A program made the translations under genes and the position numbers. The notes under the pieces are model-generated. The model was not told the DNA's origin. It was given only the letters and a program-made list of their open reading frames with translations, and did not search any database. From contig NZ_QGHL01000008.1 in NCBI RefSeq assembly GCF_003171715.1, forward strand, positions 248,001 through 312,000: 64,000 nt of DNA. Reading direction: 5' to 3'. This stretch comes from Novosphingobium meiothermophilum (lineage in GTDB: Bacteria; Pseudomonadota; Alphaproteobacteria; Sphingomonadales; Sphingomonadaceae). Positions 28,691 to 39,449 of the stretch are shown piece after piece (position 1 is the first letter of the stretch; every line of letters begins with the position of its first letter).

Positions 28691-29082
28691 GCAATCGCCA
28701 CACGCTGACCTTTACTGCCGGGCCAGAGCACATCGACGAGCTGGGCCACGTGAACAATGCGGTCTGGGTGAACTGGATTCAGGATATAGCCACGGCGCAC
28801 TGGGCGGCGGTGGCAAGCGCTGAACACCAGCAAGCCTATGTCTGGGTCGTCACACGGCACGAGATCGACTATCGCGGCAACATTGCCGAGGGGCAAAGCG
28901 TCACCGCCGAAACCTTCATTCCCGAACCGCCCAGCGGCGCGCGGTTTGACCGGTGCGTGGTGTTCCGCAATGCGGCGGGCAAGGCGATCGTCAGCGCAAG
29001 GACCACCTGGGCGATCATCGAGCGCGCATCGGGCCGCATCCTGCGGGTGCCGCAAGAGGTGGCCGCGCCGTTTCTGCCCTGA
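28687..29082 (+). CDS. Acyl-CoA thioesterase, hotdog fold
   Basis: 131 aa. It uses a TTG start overlapping the oligopeptidase stop (TTGA), since no ATG or GTG lies nearby and the family N-terminus begins just after. HIDELGHVNNAVWVNWIQ carries the conserved Asp and the hotdog helix of the 4-hydroxybenzoyl-CoA thioesterase/FadM type. It should hydrolyse an acyl-CoA to free acid and CoA in the cytoplasm. The substrate is not identifiable. Confidence 0.85.
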   Translation: MSNRHTLTFTAGPEHIDELGHVNNAVWVNWIQDIATAHWAAVASAEHQQAYVWVVTRHEIDYRGNIAEGQSVTAETFIPEPPSGARFDRCVVFRNAAGKAIVSARTTWAIIERASGRILRVPQEVAAPFLP

Positions 29083-29090
29083 AAGTCTGT

Positions 29091-29143
29091 GGCCTGAGTT
29101 TTGCGGCCTGAGTGCCGTGATCGTTCGGCGCCGGGCGTTCAGG
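29091..29143. terminator. Repeat and hairpin at the convergent thioesterase / diguanylate cyclase junction
   Basis: GGCCTGAGT is repeated at 29091-29099 and 29105-29113 (14-bp step). The second copy can pair through GGCCTGA with TCAGGCC at the end of the gap, giving a 7-bp stem with a long loop. This probably ends transcription for one or both genes. Confidence 0.35.
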
Positions 29144-30848
29144 CCACCTCGGCGGGGGCAAGGGGTGGCTGGAAGCCTGTCACCTTCTCGCGCATGGTGC
29201 AGTTGCGGCCGCGGCGCTTGGCTTCATAAAGCAACTGGTCGCAGCGGGCGTAGAGCGTGGCAAAGTCGATCCGCAGCTTGCCCTTGGTATCGTGCTCGAC
29301 CAGACCCATGCTGGCCGTGACGATACGGTCAAGCCCTTCCACTTCGGATGCGATGCGGCTGGAAATGGCACGGCGGCAGCGTTCGGCGCGTGCGGCCGCA
29401 TCGGGGCCGCGCAGCAGAAGCAGGAACTCCTCGCCGCCCATGCGGATCGCGCGGGTATCGCGGTCTTCGGCCAGTGCGCTGGCTGCGGCGCGCAGCACGA
29501 CATCGCCTGTCGCATGGCCGTGGGTGTCGTTGACCGCCTTGAAATTGTCGAGGTCAATAACCGCCATCGTGCGGAAGCCTGCAAGGAACAGATCCTCGAA
29601 GCGCCGTTCGATCGAGCGGCGGTTGCGCAGGCCCGTCAGCGGATCGCGCCCGGCCATGCCTTCCAGTTCGAGCGCGCGGGCCGTCGCCTCGTCGCGTTCC
29701 TGTCGCACATCGACGAATCGGCTGATGATGCCGATCGCCGTGACCAGCACTTCGAAGGCAAGCGATAGCTGATAAACGACGATGGCTTCGGTCGGGTGAA
29801 ACGAGGGCACGAGATAGGCCGCCACACGCCACGCCCCGATGACCAGCAGCGGCGACCAGCCATAGATCTGGAACCAGACCGCCTTGCTGCCGCGCAACTG
29901 CGCCCAGATCATGATGATGCACAGCATGGCGATGGCAAGGCCCATGGCCAGATACATCGCCCCCGAAGACCAGGGACGGACCATTTCCAGCCTGATGCAA
30001 CTGAGCACGCCGGTGGTCCAGATGGCGCCCGCCAGCCAGCCTGCCGCACGCGTCATTCGGCGGGGCAGCAGGCCCGGCTCGATGAAGTTTGCCGCAAACA
30101 TCAGTGCGGCCGACCCCATCGTGGCAAAGGCCATGTTCGACAATTGCCACTCCCAGGCGATGTCCTGCGCACCAAGCAGGTGGATGAAACCCGTGGCAAC
30201 GCCTGCCTGAACCAGCATGGCCGCCACCATGACGAGATGCCAGATCACGTAACGTTCCGGCAGGACCGAATAGAACGCGGTATTGACCAGAAGCGGCACC
30301 AGCAGCATCCCGCAGATTGCGGCCATGCTCACGATCATCGGCAGCGGCCACCCCGTGCCGTCAGGATGCGGGTCGAGCTTCATCTCGCTCAGCATGGTCT
30401 TGTTCCACGGCCGCACCACGCGCACCGCGATTTCGGCGGTCTCGGCGGTCACGCCCGCCAGTGGCAAGGCCATGTAAGGGCCGGTGCCGAGGTGCCGCAG
30501 ATCCTGCGGCCAGTGCGATGCCCACACGATCGAACCATCGCGCGAGACGAGGCCGACATCGATTCGATCGAAATGTCCGGTGTGGGTGGTGATGCTTTGC
30601 GGGAGAAGCCGGTTTTCCCCATCTCCCAGAATGAAGCGGATCAGCACGGTCTGCGCGGTATGGGTCCAGTCGGTGCGCCCGCAGTTCCAGCGCGCCGGAT
30701 CGGCGGCCACCTGATCCCAGCTTTCGTCAAGCCGGGCCTCGGCGTGGCACTCGCGCTCCACCGCGATTGCCTGTGCCTGCGCCGGCTGCGAAAGCACGCC
30801 GAACGCCGCCATTGCACAAAGCAAGAAACGGACAAGCACGAAAATCAT
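29139..30848 (-). CDS. Membrane diguanylate cyclase with 7TMR-DISM sensor
   Basis: 569 aa. A signal peptide (residues 1-25), a periplasmic beta-rich domain of about 140 residues of the 7TMR-DISM extracellular type, seven membrane helices (about 165-385), a short coiled coil, then a GGDEF domain with active-site GGEEF at 471-475. It should make cyclic di-GMP from GTP in response to an external ligand. The usual inhibitory RxxD motif five residues before GGEEF is absent (the equivalent residues are DRDT), so product feedback there is unlikely. A near-consensus CtrA-like box is 24 nt upstream. Confidence 0.92.
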   Translation of the reverse strand: MIFVLVRFLLCAMAAFGVLSQPAQAQAIAVERECHAEARLDESWDQVAADPARWNCGRTDWTHTAQTVLIRFILGDGENRLLPQSITTHTGHFDRIDVGLVSRDGSIVWASHWPQDLRHLGTGPYMALPLAGVTAETAEIAVRVVRPWNKTMLSEMKLDPHPDGTGWPLPMIVSMAAICGMLLVPLLVNTAFYSVLPERYVIWHLVMVAAMLVQAGVATGFIHLLGAQDIAWEWQLSNMAFATMGSAALMFAANFIEPGLLPRRMTRAAGWLAGAIWTTGVLSCIRLEMVRPWSSGAMYLAMGLAIAMLCIIMIWAQLRGSKAVWFQIYGWSPLLVIGAWRVAAYLVPSFHPTEAIVVYQLSLAFEVLVTAIGIISRFVDVRQERDEATARALELEGMAGRDPLTGLRNRRSIERRFEDLFLAGFRTMAVIDLDNFKAVNDTHGHATGDVVLRAAASALAEDRDTRAIRMGGEEFLLLLRGPDAAARAERCRRAISSRIASEVEGLDRIVTASMGLVEHDTKGKLRIDFATLYARCDQLLYEAKRRGRNCTMREKVTGFQPPLAPAEVA

Positions 30849-30871
30849 GCCTGCCAGCTAGAACAACAAGT

Positions 30872-30886
30872 TTAGAACCGGGTTAA
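30872..30886 (-). promoter_or_regulatory. CtrA-like TTAA-N7-TTAA box before the diguanylate cyclase gene
   Basis: On the plus strand TTAG, 7 nt, TTAA spans 30872-30886, one mismatch from the alphaproteobacterial CtrA full site. It lies 24 nt upstream of the cyclase ATG. A single near-match can be chance, so this is tentative. Confidence 0.35.
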
Positions 30887-31013
30887 TCCGCTTTGCGACT
30901 GGTTCACAATGGCGCGCTTAAAGAATGCGGTAAGTTCCTTGTCTCTTGCCCTTGCGCAATAAATGGAAAGCGATCTTGCCGGCAGGCAGGTGGCGGGCAG
31001 GCCAGTTCTGCGG

Positions 31014-33443
31014 TTACAGCGGATTGCCGTCGCGGTCCCTGTAGATCTCGCGCCGTCCCACATGGTTGGCCGGCCCGACCAGGCCATCGGCCTCCATCCG
31101 TTCGATCCATTTGGATGCAGTATTGTAGCCCACGCCCATCTGACGCTGGATCCAGCTTGCGCTCGCCTTCTGGCTTTCGAACACAAGCTGGCAGACCTGA
31201 CGATACTTGCGGTCTTCGGGGTTGTCCGAGGCGCTGTCGATGTCGTCGAACGAGAACCCGCCGTCCTCCGGCTCTTCCGTAACCGAATCGACGTATTCCG
31301 GGCTGCCTTGCCCGCGCCAGTGATCGGCCACCTTTTCCACTTCCTCGTCGGAAACGAACGGGCCATGCACGCGCTTGATGGGATCGGTGTTGGGCTTGTA
31401 GAGCATGTCACCTTTGCCCAGAAGCTGTTCTGCCCCCTGTTCGCCGAGGATGGTGCGGCTGTCGATGCGACTGGTCACGGCAAAGGAAATGCGGGTCGGC
31501 AGGTTGGCCTTGATGACACCCGTGATGACATCCACCGAAGGCCGCTGCGTGGCCATGATGAGGTGAATGCCCGCCGCACGGCTCTTTTGCGAAAGCCGCT
31601 GGATCAGCACTTCGATTTCCTTGCCGACCGTGACCATGAGGTCGGCCAGCTCGTCGACGATGACGACAATCTGGGGCAGCACTTCGTAATCGAGCTGCTG
31701 CTCCTCGAACAGTTCCTCGCCGGTATCGGGATCGAAACCCACCTGGATGCGGCGGCCCAGCGGCTTGCCCTTGGCCTGGGCGGCGCGGACCTTTTCGTTG
31801 AAGCCCGAAAGGTTGCGCACCCCGATCGAGGACATCTGCCGATAGCGGCGCTCCATCTCCTCGACCGCCCATTTCAGGGCGCGCACCGCCTTGGCCGGTT
31901 CGGTGACGACCGGCGAGAGCAGATGGGGAATGTCGTCATAAGACTTGAGTTCGAGCACCTTGGGATCGACGAGGATCAGGCGGCACTGCGCGGGCGTGAG
32001 GCGGTAGAGCAGCGAAAGCAGGATGCAGTTCAGCCCCACCGATTTGCCCGAACCGGTCGTGCCCGCCACCAGCAGGTGCGGCATCGTGGCAAGGTCTGCC
32101 ACCACCGGTTCCCCCGCAATGTCCTTGCCAAGGATGATGGGCAGCATTGCCCGCGAATTGGCGAACTTCTCGCAGGCAACCAGTTCGCGGAAGCTCACCA
32201 TGTCGCGCACGGCATTGGGCAGTTCGATGCCCATGACGGTGCGGCCGGGAATGGCCGAGACGCGCGCGGAAATCGCGCTCATATTGCGGGCGATGTCGTC
32301 TGCCAGCCCGATCACGCGGCTGGCCTTGATTCCGGGCGCCGGTTCCAGTTCATACATTGTCACGACCGGGCCGGTGCGCACCGCGGTGATTTCGCCCTTG
32401 ACGTTGAAATCATCCAGCACGTTCTCCAGCAGGCGCGCATTGCGCTCAAGCGCCAGCTTGTCGATTTTCTGGGCCGACCCGGCGGGCGGTTCTGCCAGCA
32501 GTTCGATCGAGGGCAGTTCAAACTTGTCGAACAGGTCGCCCTGCCGGGCCTTGGCTGGAGCCGCCGCCAGAACCGGCGCGCGGGTGGCGTCGCTGATCTC
32601 GGTCGGCTTGCGCTGGGCAAGGGCCACTTCGGCGTCAATTTCCGCAGCCGCCGCGCGTGCATCCTTCTCGCGCTTGTCACGTCTTGCCGCCAAAACGGCG
32701 CGCGCGTCGCTTTCGGCAGTCGCGTCGGTATCGTCGATTTCAGCCACCCGGCCGCGCGGCAGGCGGCGCAGGAACGGCGGGAGCGAGAGCATGCGCACCC
32801 AGTCGAAGGCAAAAATGCGGCTGGCGATGGCCAGTCCGGCCGCCAGCGTCAGCAGTCCGGCCGGCACCGTGATCCATTGGTCGGCCATTGCCGGTGCGAG
32901 GTTGCGGGCAAGCCCGGCCAGCCCGCGGATCGCCGCAGCCCCAAGCAGCCCGGAAAGCCCGCCCGGCCCGGCGGGCAGGCGGCTGGTGGCGCTTGGCCCC
33001 CACAGCGCGAGTGCCGTGCCGATAAGCGCCATGGCAACGAACAGCAGCAGCGTTGGCCGCCACCATTGCGGCGCGGGCGCCACGTCCGCTTCCTCGTCGC
33101 CAGTGTCTGCGTCCAAGAAATCGCTTTCGGACTCCCAGAGCCGCCGTGCAAAAACCCAGAGTAGCGGCAGCAGCAGCACGCCGGGCAGGCCGAAGGCAAG
33201 GAACACCCGCTCGGATGCCCAGGCACCGGCCAGCCCCATCCAGTTTTCCACCGGACTGCCCGATGCCGTGCTGCCCGAAGGATCGGTCTGGGTATAGCTG
33301 GCAAGCGACAAGGCAAGGAACAGCATGGCCAGCAGCAGCAGGGTGCCGCCGAGCAGTTCGGCGCTCCGGCGCAGCGAACGGCGCAGCACGGCCCGCCAGT
33401 CGGCGTCGTTCCTGCGCACGGAAGTTGCTGCCCGGCTTGCCAT
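31014..33443 (-). CDS. ftsK: DNA translocase FtsK
   Basis: 809 aa. Four or so N-terminal membrane helices (residues about 20-190), a variable linker of about 130 residues, then a RecA-like motor with Walker A GTTGSGKS near residue 466 and Walker B IVVIVDELADLM. A C-terminal winged helix (SWIQRQMGVGYNTASKWIERME) recognises oriented KOPS-like DNA motifs. It pumps chromosome DNA through the closing septum and activates dimer resolution. The start at 33443 is chosen because the membrane region follows directly; longer in-frame starts add non-conserved residues. Confidence 0.95.
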   Translation of the reverse strand: MASRAATSVRRNDADWRAVLRRSLRRSAELLGGTLLLLAMLFLALSLASYTQTDPSGSTASGSPVENWMGLAGAWASERVFLAFGLPGVLLLPLLWVFARRLWESESDFLDADTGDEEADVAPAPQWWRPTLLLFVAMALIGTALALWGPSATSRLPAGPGGLSGLLGAAAIRGLAGLARNLAPAMADQWITVPAGLLTLAAGLAIASRIFAFDWVRMLSLPPFLRRLPRGRVAEIDDTDATAESDARAVLAARRDKREKDARAAAAEIDAEVALAQRKPTEISDATRAPVLAAAPAKARQGDLFDKFELPSIELLAEPPAGSAQKIDKLALERNARLLENVLDDFNVKGEITAVRTGPVVTMYELEPAPGIKASRVIGLADDIARNMSAISARVSAIPGRTVMGIELPNAVRDMVSFRELVACEKFANSRAMLPIILGKDIAGEPVVADLATMPHLLVAGTTGSGKSVGLNCILLSLLYRLTPAQCRLILVDPKVLELKSYDDIPHLLSPVVTEPAKAVRALKWAVEEMERRYRQMSSIGVRNLSGFNEKVRAAQAKGKPLGRRIQVGFDPDTGEELFEEQQLDYEVLPQIVVIVDELADLMVTVGKEIEVLIQRLSQKSRAAGIHLIMATQRPSVDVITGVIKANLPTRISFAVTSRIDSRTILGEQGAEQLLGKGDMLYKPNTDPIKRVHGPFVSDEEVEKVADHWRGQGSPEYVDSVTEEPEDGGFSFDDIDSASDNPEDRKYRQVCQLVFESQKASASWIQRQMGVGYNTASKWIERMEADGLVGPANHVGRREIYRDRDGNPL

Positions 33444-33561
33444 TGTTTCAATCTGTCCCTGATCCAGTGCCCCCGCATAATGCGCCCGACGGGGAGTCAG
33501 CGTCAAGAATCCCGGCGAGAAATACCCGCCTTCAGATACCAGGCCGTCAAGTAATGGGCCT

Positions 33562-34107
33562 TCAGGTGGCGGCCATGCCGTCGATGGCTGCCCAGCCATG
33601 AACCGGCAGCCGCGCTGCGCGCGCGCGCGTCATCCCGCCCAGCGCAATCACCGGCAGCGGTGATTGGCGGGCCAGCAGAAGGAAGCGCACCGGTCCCAGC
33701 ACGCCGCCTCCGGGGTGTGATCGGGTGGGGAACACGGGCGAAAGCAGGATGGCATCGGCGCGGGCGCGCACCGCCATGCCAATTTCGCGCAGGGAATGCG
33801 CGGTGGCCAGCCGCAGTCCGGCCTTGCCCGCCACTTCGCGGGCCGTGCCATAGACCCCGTCGCAGCGCCAGTGCTGCGGCAGACGCGCCCCGATGACCTT
33901 GTGCCCCCGCGCTCCGGCCTGCGCGCGCAGTTTCCTGAAGCGCCGCAGCCGGGCCGGGCCAGCAAGGTGATAGTGGCGAAACACGAGCGCGCCGCCGCGC
34001 GGCATGCGGGCAAGCGCACGGGAAAGCGCGCCGTCGTTGCGCGCATCGCTCAACACGATCTGCCGGGGCAGGCCGGTCTTTCCGGCGCTCTGGCGCTTTC
34101 CCATCAT
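33562..34107 (-). CDS. ThiE/TenI-like (thiamine phosphate synthase superfamily) protein
   Basis: 181 aa. The C-terminal half matches the TIM-barrel phosphate-binding end of thiamine phosphate synthases (LLSPVFPTRSHPGGGVLG, then PVIALGGM). The N-terminal signature for pyrimidine binding is degenerate (ALVFRHYHLAG where QLREK-like is usual), so it may be a TenI-type or inactive member rather than a true ThiE. No other thiamine genes are near. An ATG at 34104 is also possible. It is divergent from yggS with 19 nt between starts and follows ftsK's promoter side. Confidence 0.75.
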   Translation of the reverse strand: MMGKRQSAGKTGLPRQIVLSDARNDGALSRALARMPRGGALVFRHYHLAGPARLRRFRKLRAQAGARGHKVIGARLPQHWRCDGVYGTAREVAGKAGLRLATAHSLREIGMAVRARADAILLSPVFPTRSHPGGGVLGPVRFLLLARQSPLPVIALGGMTRARAARLPVHGWAAIDGMAAT

Positions 34108-34126
34108 GGCGCTATAGCACCGCGTC

Positions 34127-34810
34127 ATGGAACAGGCAGTCCCTTCCTTCCCGCTCGCCCCGTCTTCTCCGCTCGCAGATGTGCGCGATCGTATCGCCAG
34201 AGCGGCCCGCATCGCCGGGCGCAAAGCTGAAGATGTCACGCTGGTTGCGGTATCCAAGACCAAGCCAGCCGAAGCGATCCTGGCGCTGATCGCCGAAGGC
34301 CAGCGTGTCTTTGGCGAAAACCGCGTGCAGGAAGCGCAGGCCAAGTGGCCTGCTATCCGCGCGGCCCATCCCGATGTCTCGCTGCATCTGGTCGGCCAGC
34401 TTCAGTCGAACAAGGCGGAAGATGCGGTGGCACTGTTCGATTGCATCCACTCGCTCGACCGTTCCAGCCTTGTCACAGCGCTGGCAAGGGCGCAGGCGAA
34501 GCTGGGACGCAAGGTGCCCTGCTTCGTGCAGGTGAATATCGGCGCCGAAGAGCAGAAGGGCGGCTGTGCGGTGGCCGATCTGCCGGGCCTTCTGGACGAA
34601 GCGAAGGCGGCGGGCATCGACGTGATCGGCCTGATGTGTGTGCCGCCAGCCGGAATCGAGGCCGCACCGTTCTTCGCCCTGCTCGACAAGCTGGCCGACG
34701 AGCACGGCCTGCGCGCCCTTTCCATGGGCATGAGCGATGATTTCGAAGTCGCGGTGCAGCTTGGCGCGACCCACATCCGCGTCGGCTCGGCGCTCTTCGG
34801 CGCGCGCTGA
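34127..34810 (+). CDS. yggS: YggS-family pyridoxal-phosphate homeostasis protein
   Basis: 227 aa. PLP is bound by Lys44 in VAVSKTKP; further signatures are FGENRVQE and LVGQLQSNK and the C-terminal LSMGMSDDF with RVGSALFG. The family is a single TIM-barrel domain without known catalysis that keeps free pyridoxal phosphate in balance. Length is typical. Confidence 0.95.
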   Translation: MEQAVPSFPLAPSSPLADVRDRIARAARIAGRKAEDVTLVAVSKTKPAEAILALIAEGQRVFGENRVQEAQAKWPAIRAAHPDVSLHLVGQLQSNKAEDAVALFDCIHSLDRSSLVTALARAQAKLGRKVPCFVQVNIGAEEQKGGCAVADLPGLLDEAKAAGIDVIGLMCVPPAGIEAAPFFALLDKLADEHGLRALSMGMSDDFEVAVQLGATHIRVGSALFGAR

Positions 34811-34832
34811 ACCGCCCATCCGCTCAAGAGAA

Positions 34833-34861
34833 GCGGGCGGAAGCACTGCGCCCCCGCCCGC
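34833..34861. terminator. Hairpin between convergent yggS and TonB receptor genes
   Basis: GCGGGCGG (34833-34840) pairs with CCGCCCGC (34854-34861), an 8-bp GC stem with a 13-nt loop. A smaller CCGCT/AGCGG hairpin overlaps its left arm. There is no T tract. Confidence 0.45.
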
Positions 34862-34900
34862 TGTGTGATTCCGGCTGAATGACCTCGCCGGACCGGGTGG

Positions 34901-37270
34901 TCAGAAGTTCGCGCTGACTTCCACGCCCAGCACGCGCCCGCGGACAAGCGGCGAGAACGTGCCGACGGCCGGATTTTCCGCGAAGGGCACGTTCACCCCG
35001 GTGGAAAGCGGCCCCCCGAACACGGGGATCTGCGCCGCTCCGCTGCCAAGCTGGGTATCGCCACCATGCTGCACCTGGTCGAGCAGGTTGCGGCCATAGA
35101 CAGTGAAGGTCAGCCCGCCGGTGTTGTAGCTGATCGAGGCATCGAGGTTGTTGGAAGAGGCGATCCAGCCGAAGTTGTTGTCGGTATAGGCAAAGCGATC
35201 GCGGAACTGCCAGTTCGCACGGGCCATGACGCTCGACTTCTCGCCAGTGGCAAAATCAAGCACGGCACCTGCACCATAGGTCCACTTGGGCGTGCGCGGC
35301 AGGGCCAGCCGCTTGTCGGCATCGTTCACCACGCCGTCGCTCGAAAGATCGAACAGCACCTTGCGGTAGCGGCCGTTGATATAGCCGAAGTTGGCGGTGA
35401 GCAGCAGGTTCTTGTTCACGGCAAAGCGGCCTTCGCCTTCCACGCCATCGATGCGGGCATCGGCGGTGTTGAAGATCGACTGCGCAACGCCCGCTGCCGA
35501 ACCCTCGTTCACTTCGCGCTGCATGTTGCCTACATCCGTGCGGAAGGCGGCAAGGTTCAGTGTCAGCTTGCGGTCAGGCGTGCGATACTTCACCCCCAGT
35601 TCGAAGCTGTCGACCTGTTCTTCGTCAAACGCGAACTGCGGGTTCGGCCCGCCCACGCCTGCCAGCAGTTCGAAGGCGCGGGCATTGGTGATGCGGAAGT
35701 TGTAGCCGCCCGAACGGAAGCCGCGCGACCAGTTGCCATAGACCTGTGCATCGTTGTTGAAGCGATACTGGAATCCGACCTTCGGGCTCCAGTTTTCCCA
35801 TGTGCGCTTGTTGGTGAAGCCGTTGTTCTCGTTCGGGATGATCGGGTTGACGCCGGACGTCGGACAAGTGGCGGCAATGACCGAGCATGTCGGGCGCGGG
35901 CGGATGTAGGTGACGGCCGCATCCTTGGTTTCCTTCGACCAGCGCAGACCTGCCGTCAGCGTGAGCTTCTCGGTCACGTCATAGTCGCCCGCCACAAACA
36001 GGCCCAGCACTTCGTGATCCTGCCGTCCGCCACCGATCTGCGTCAGCGGGCTGATGAAGGCGGGGAAGCGGCGGATTTCGTCGTAGCCCAGATCCTGCTG
36101 GAACCAGAAGCCGCCAGTGGTCAGGTCAAGATTGCCCAGCCGCACGTTGTAGCGTAGTTCGTTCGAATACTGGCGCTGGTTGAAGGCGGTTTCCGAGTGG
36201 AAGCGGAACACCGGCAGGGCGTCGATGTCGCCGCTGGTGGCCGACTGGAAATCACGGAAGCCGAAGATGTTGGTCAGCTTGCCATCGCCAATGTCGATTT
36301 CGGTCTTGTGCGTCGCAAACCATGCTTCGTTGCGATAGAAGCCGCGGTTGTCGACCGAGAAATCGAAGGTGTCGCGCTTGAACCGCGCCCGGTTCTGGCC
36401 GGCCGGTCCATCGCCGTTGCTGGTGAAGTATTCGACCTTGGCGACCATGCGCACCGTTTCGGTGGGCAGGAACTCAAGCGCGCCGCGCACGATTTCGGTC
36501 TCGGCCTTGCCGAAGTCGCTGTTGTCGAACAGGTTCTTGAAATAGCCGCGGTCGTTGTTGACGTAGCCGCCGATCTTGAAGTTCAGCTTGTCCTTGATGA
36601 GCGGGCCGGAAACCACAGCCTGTGCCGCAAAGTTGCCCGAACCGCGACCGGAATCGACCGGGCCTTCATAGAACACGCGGAAATTGCCCCGGAAATCGGA
36701 GGTCGGATCGCCGGTATTGACGAGCACCGCGCCGCCGGTGGTGTTGCGGCCATAGAGAATGCCCTGCGGTCCGCGCGCCACTTCGATCGAGCCAAGATCG
36801 AACACGTCGAAGACCAGGCCCGCGTTGACGCCGATATAGACGCCGTCGATGAACACGCCCACGGTCGGGTCGATCGATGGGATAGAGCTGTTCACCCCAA
36901 GGCCGCGGATAGAGAAGTTCGCCGTGCCGCGCGAGGTGCCCACCTGATCGAGCGAGACGTTGGGGGCGCTGAAGGTCAGTGTCTGGAGATCGCGCACCTG
37001 AAGCGCCTGAAGGGTCTGCGCGTTGAAGGCGGTGATCGCCATCGGAACGGCCTGGACGTTCTCCACGTCCTTCTTCTTGGTTGCGGTCACGATGATGTCG
37101 GCGTTGAGCAGGTCGATCGAGGACATCTGCTCCTCGCTCTGCGGCGTTTCCTGCGCCACGGCGCTGCCCGCACCCGCACCCGCAACGAGCAGGGCAAGGG
37201 CGCTGGCCGAGCGGACCAGGCCGGAACGCAGACCCTCATATCGCAGACCACGTGCATGAATAGCTGGCAT
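34901..37270 (-). CDS. TonB-dependent outer membrane receptor
   Basis: 789 aa. A signal peptide ends near residue 39 (AVAQ), a TonB-box-like DIIVTATKK is at about 58-66, then a plug domain (PMAITAFNAQTLQALQVRDL, RGPQGILYGRNTTGGAV) and a 22-strand barrel ending in aromatic LGVEVSANF. It imports a large or scarce substrate across the outer membrane with energy from TonB. No adjoining transport genes reveal the substrate. The upstream region is AT-rich (about 37330-37370) and the ATG has GGGAG 6 nt upstream. Type is common in sphingomonads, which carry many such receptors. Confidence 0.93.
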   Translation of the reverse strand: MPAIHARGLRYEGLRSGLVRSASALALLVAGAGAGSAVAQETPQSEEQMSSIDLLNADIIVTATKKKDVENVQAVPMAITAFNAQTLQALQVRDLQTLTFSAPNVSLDQVGTSRGTANFSIRGLGVNSSIPSIDPTVGVFIDGVYIGVNAGLVFDVFDLGSIEVARGPQGILYGRNTTGGAVLVNTGDPTSDFRGNFRVFYEGPVDSGRGSGNFAAQAVVSGPLIKDKLNFKIGGYVNNDRGYFKNLFDNSDFGKAETEIVRGALEFLPTETVRMVAKVEYFTSNGDGPAGQNRARFKRDTFDFSVDNRGFYRNEAWFATHKTEIDIGDGKLTNIFGFRDFQSATSGDIDALPVFRFHSETAFNQRQYSNELRYNVRLGNLDLTTGGFWFQQDLGYDEIRRFPAFISPLTQIGGGRQDHEVLGLFVAGDYDVTEKLTLTAGLRWSKETKDAAVTYIRPRPTCSVIAATCPTSGVNPIIPNENNGFTNKRTWENWSPKVGFQYRFNNDAQVYGNWSRGFRSGGYNFRITNARAFELLAGVGGPNPQFAFDEEQVDSFELGVKYRTPDRKLTLNLAAFRTDVGNMQREVNEGSAAGVAQSIFNTADARIDGVEGEGRFAVNKNLLLTANFGYINGRYRKVLFDLSSDGVVNDADKRLALPRTPKWTYGAGAVLDFATGEKSSVMARANWQFRDRFAYTDNNFGWIASSNNLDASISYNTGGLTFTVYGRNLLDQVQHGGDTQLGSGAAQIPVFGGPLSTGVNVPFAENPAVGTFSPLVRGRVLGVEVSANF

Positions 37271-37457
37271 TCACAACTCCCGTTTTGATTATGCACGGGA
37301 CTTGGTTCAGCAGCGCGCGGCGATCAACCGGTTTTCAACTAAGCAATTAAATATTACAGACAGGTGTGGCAGTTTTGCACGGCACTGATGCCGCCTCGCC
37401 AACGTGGTGGTGCGCCAGCGGTGGCTTGCCCTTGGTCTTCCGGCCTATCGGCCGTCC
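37271..37457 (-). promoter_or_regulatory. Upstream region of the TonB receptor gene
   Basis: 187 bp between the receptor start and the pyruvate kinase stop, both genes reading leftward. The part near 37330-37370 is markedly AT-rich (TTTTCAACTAAGCAATTAAA region) and probably contains the receptor promoter. I see no clear operator. Confidence 0.4.
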
Positions 37458-38918
<1,461 letters not shown>

Positions 38919-38982
38919 ACTCCTTATCAGAACGCGTGACGCGCTATGGCCCATGCCATTTCAAAACCCAAGGACGATTGCA

Positions 38983-39309
38983 GTGGATACGAATGCAACC
39001 CCGCCTGCCGTAACTGTGGATGATCTTCCCGATGCGGTTGCCGCTGCGGCCTTCCGTCGGCTGGTAAAGCATCTTCAGCACCGCCATGATGTGCAGAACA
39101 TCGATCTGATGGGCCTTGCGGGCTTTTGCCGCAATTGTCTGGCCGACTGGATCCGCGATGCGGGTTTTGCCGCCGACAAGGCCGCGGCCCGTGCGGTGAT
39201 CCACGGCATGCCGTTCGATGAATGGAAGGCCGCCTACCAGACCGAGGCCACGCCCGAACAACTGGCGCGCATGGAGGAAAGCCTGAAGCGGAACGGCGGG
39301 ACGCACTGA
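38983..39309 (+). CDS. DUF1244 protein
   Basis: 108 aa from a GTG with AAGGA 8 nt upstream; this is preferred over an ATG at 38953. The core ([33 protein letters not shown]) is the conserved DUF1244 sequence with two close cysteines, and the domain is all-helical. It is found in many proteobacteria with unknown function. It is probably cytoplasmic and shares a divergent promoter region with pyruvate kinase. Confidence 0.9.
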   Translation: MDTNATPPAVTVDDLPDAVAAAAFRRLVKHLQHRHDVQNIDLMGLAGFCRNCLADWIRDAGFAADKAAARAVIHGMPFDEWKAAYQTEATPEQLARMEESLKRNGGTH

Positions 39310-39315
39310 TCGCCC

Positions 39316-39345
39316 GATGGCGCGGGCTTGCGCTTGCGCGCCATC
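39316..39345 (+). terminator. Hairpin after the DUF1244 gene
   Basis: GATGGCGCG (39316-39324) pairs perfectly with CGCGCCATC (39337-39345) around a 12-nt loop, 6 nt after the stop. It is followed by CTTCT only, so it is a moderate terminator candidate. Confidence 0.5.
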
Positions 39346-39388
39346 CTTCTCCTGCCGCAGATTTCCACAGGCACCCTTTTGCCCGAAG

Positions 39389-39419
39389 CGGTTGGCGCGT
39401 CTATCAGGCCCGCCAACCG
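39389..39419 (+). promoter_or_regulatory. Hairpin upstream of the GapR-like gene
   Basis: CGGTTGGCG (39389-39397) pairs with CGCCAACCG (39411-39419), a 9-bp stem with a 13-nt loop, ending 30 nt before the ATG at 39450. It does not include the ribosome binding site (CGGAG, about 39436). It may be a second terminator for the DUF1244 gene or a 5' leader element. Confidence 0.4.
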
Positions 39420-39449
39420 ATTCACGCTTCTTGCCCGGAGATTTTCCCA

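Noticed and set aside
30872..31411. 179-codon minus-strand frame downstream of ftsK
   Set aside because: It overlaps the conserved C-terminal DNA-recognition domain of ftsK in another frame and shows no domain.
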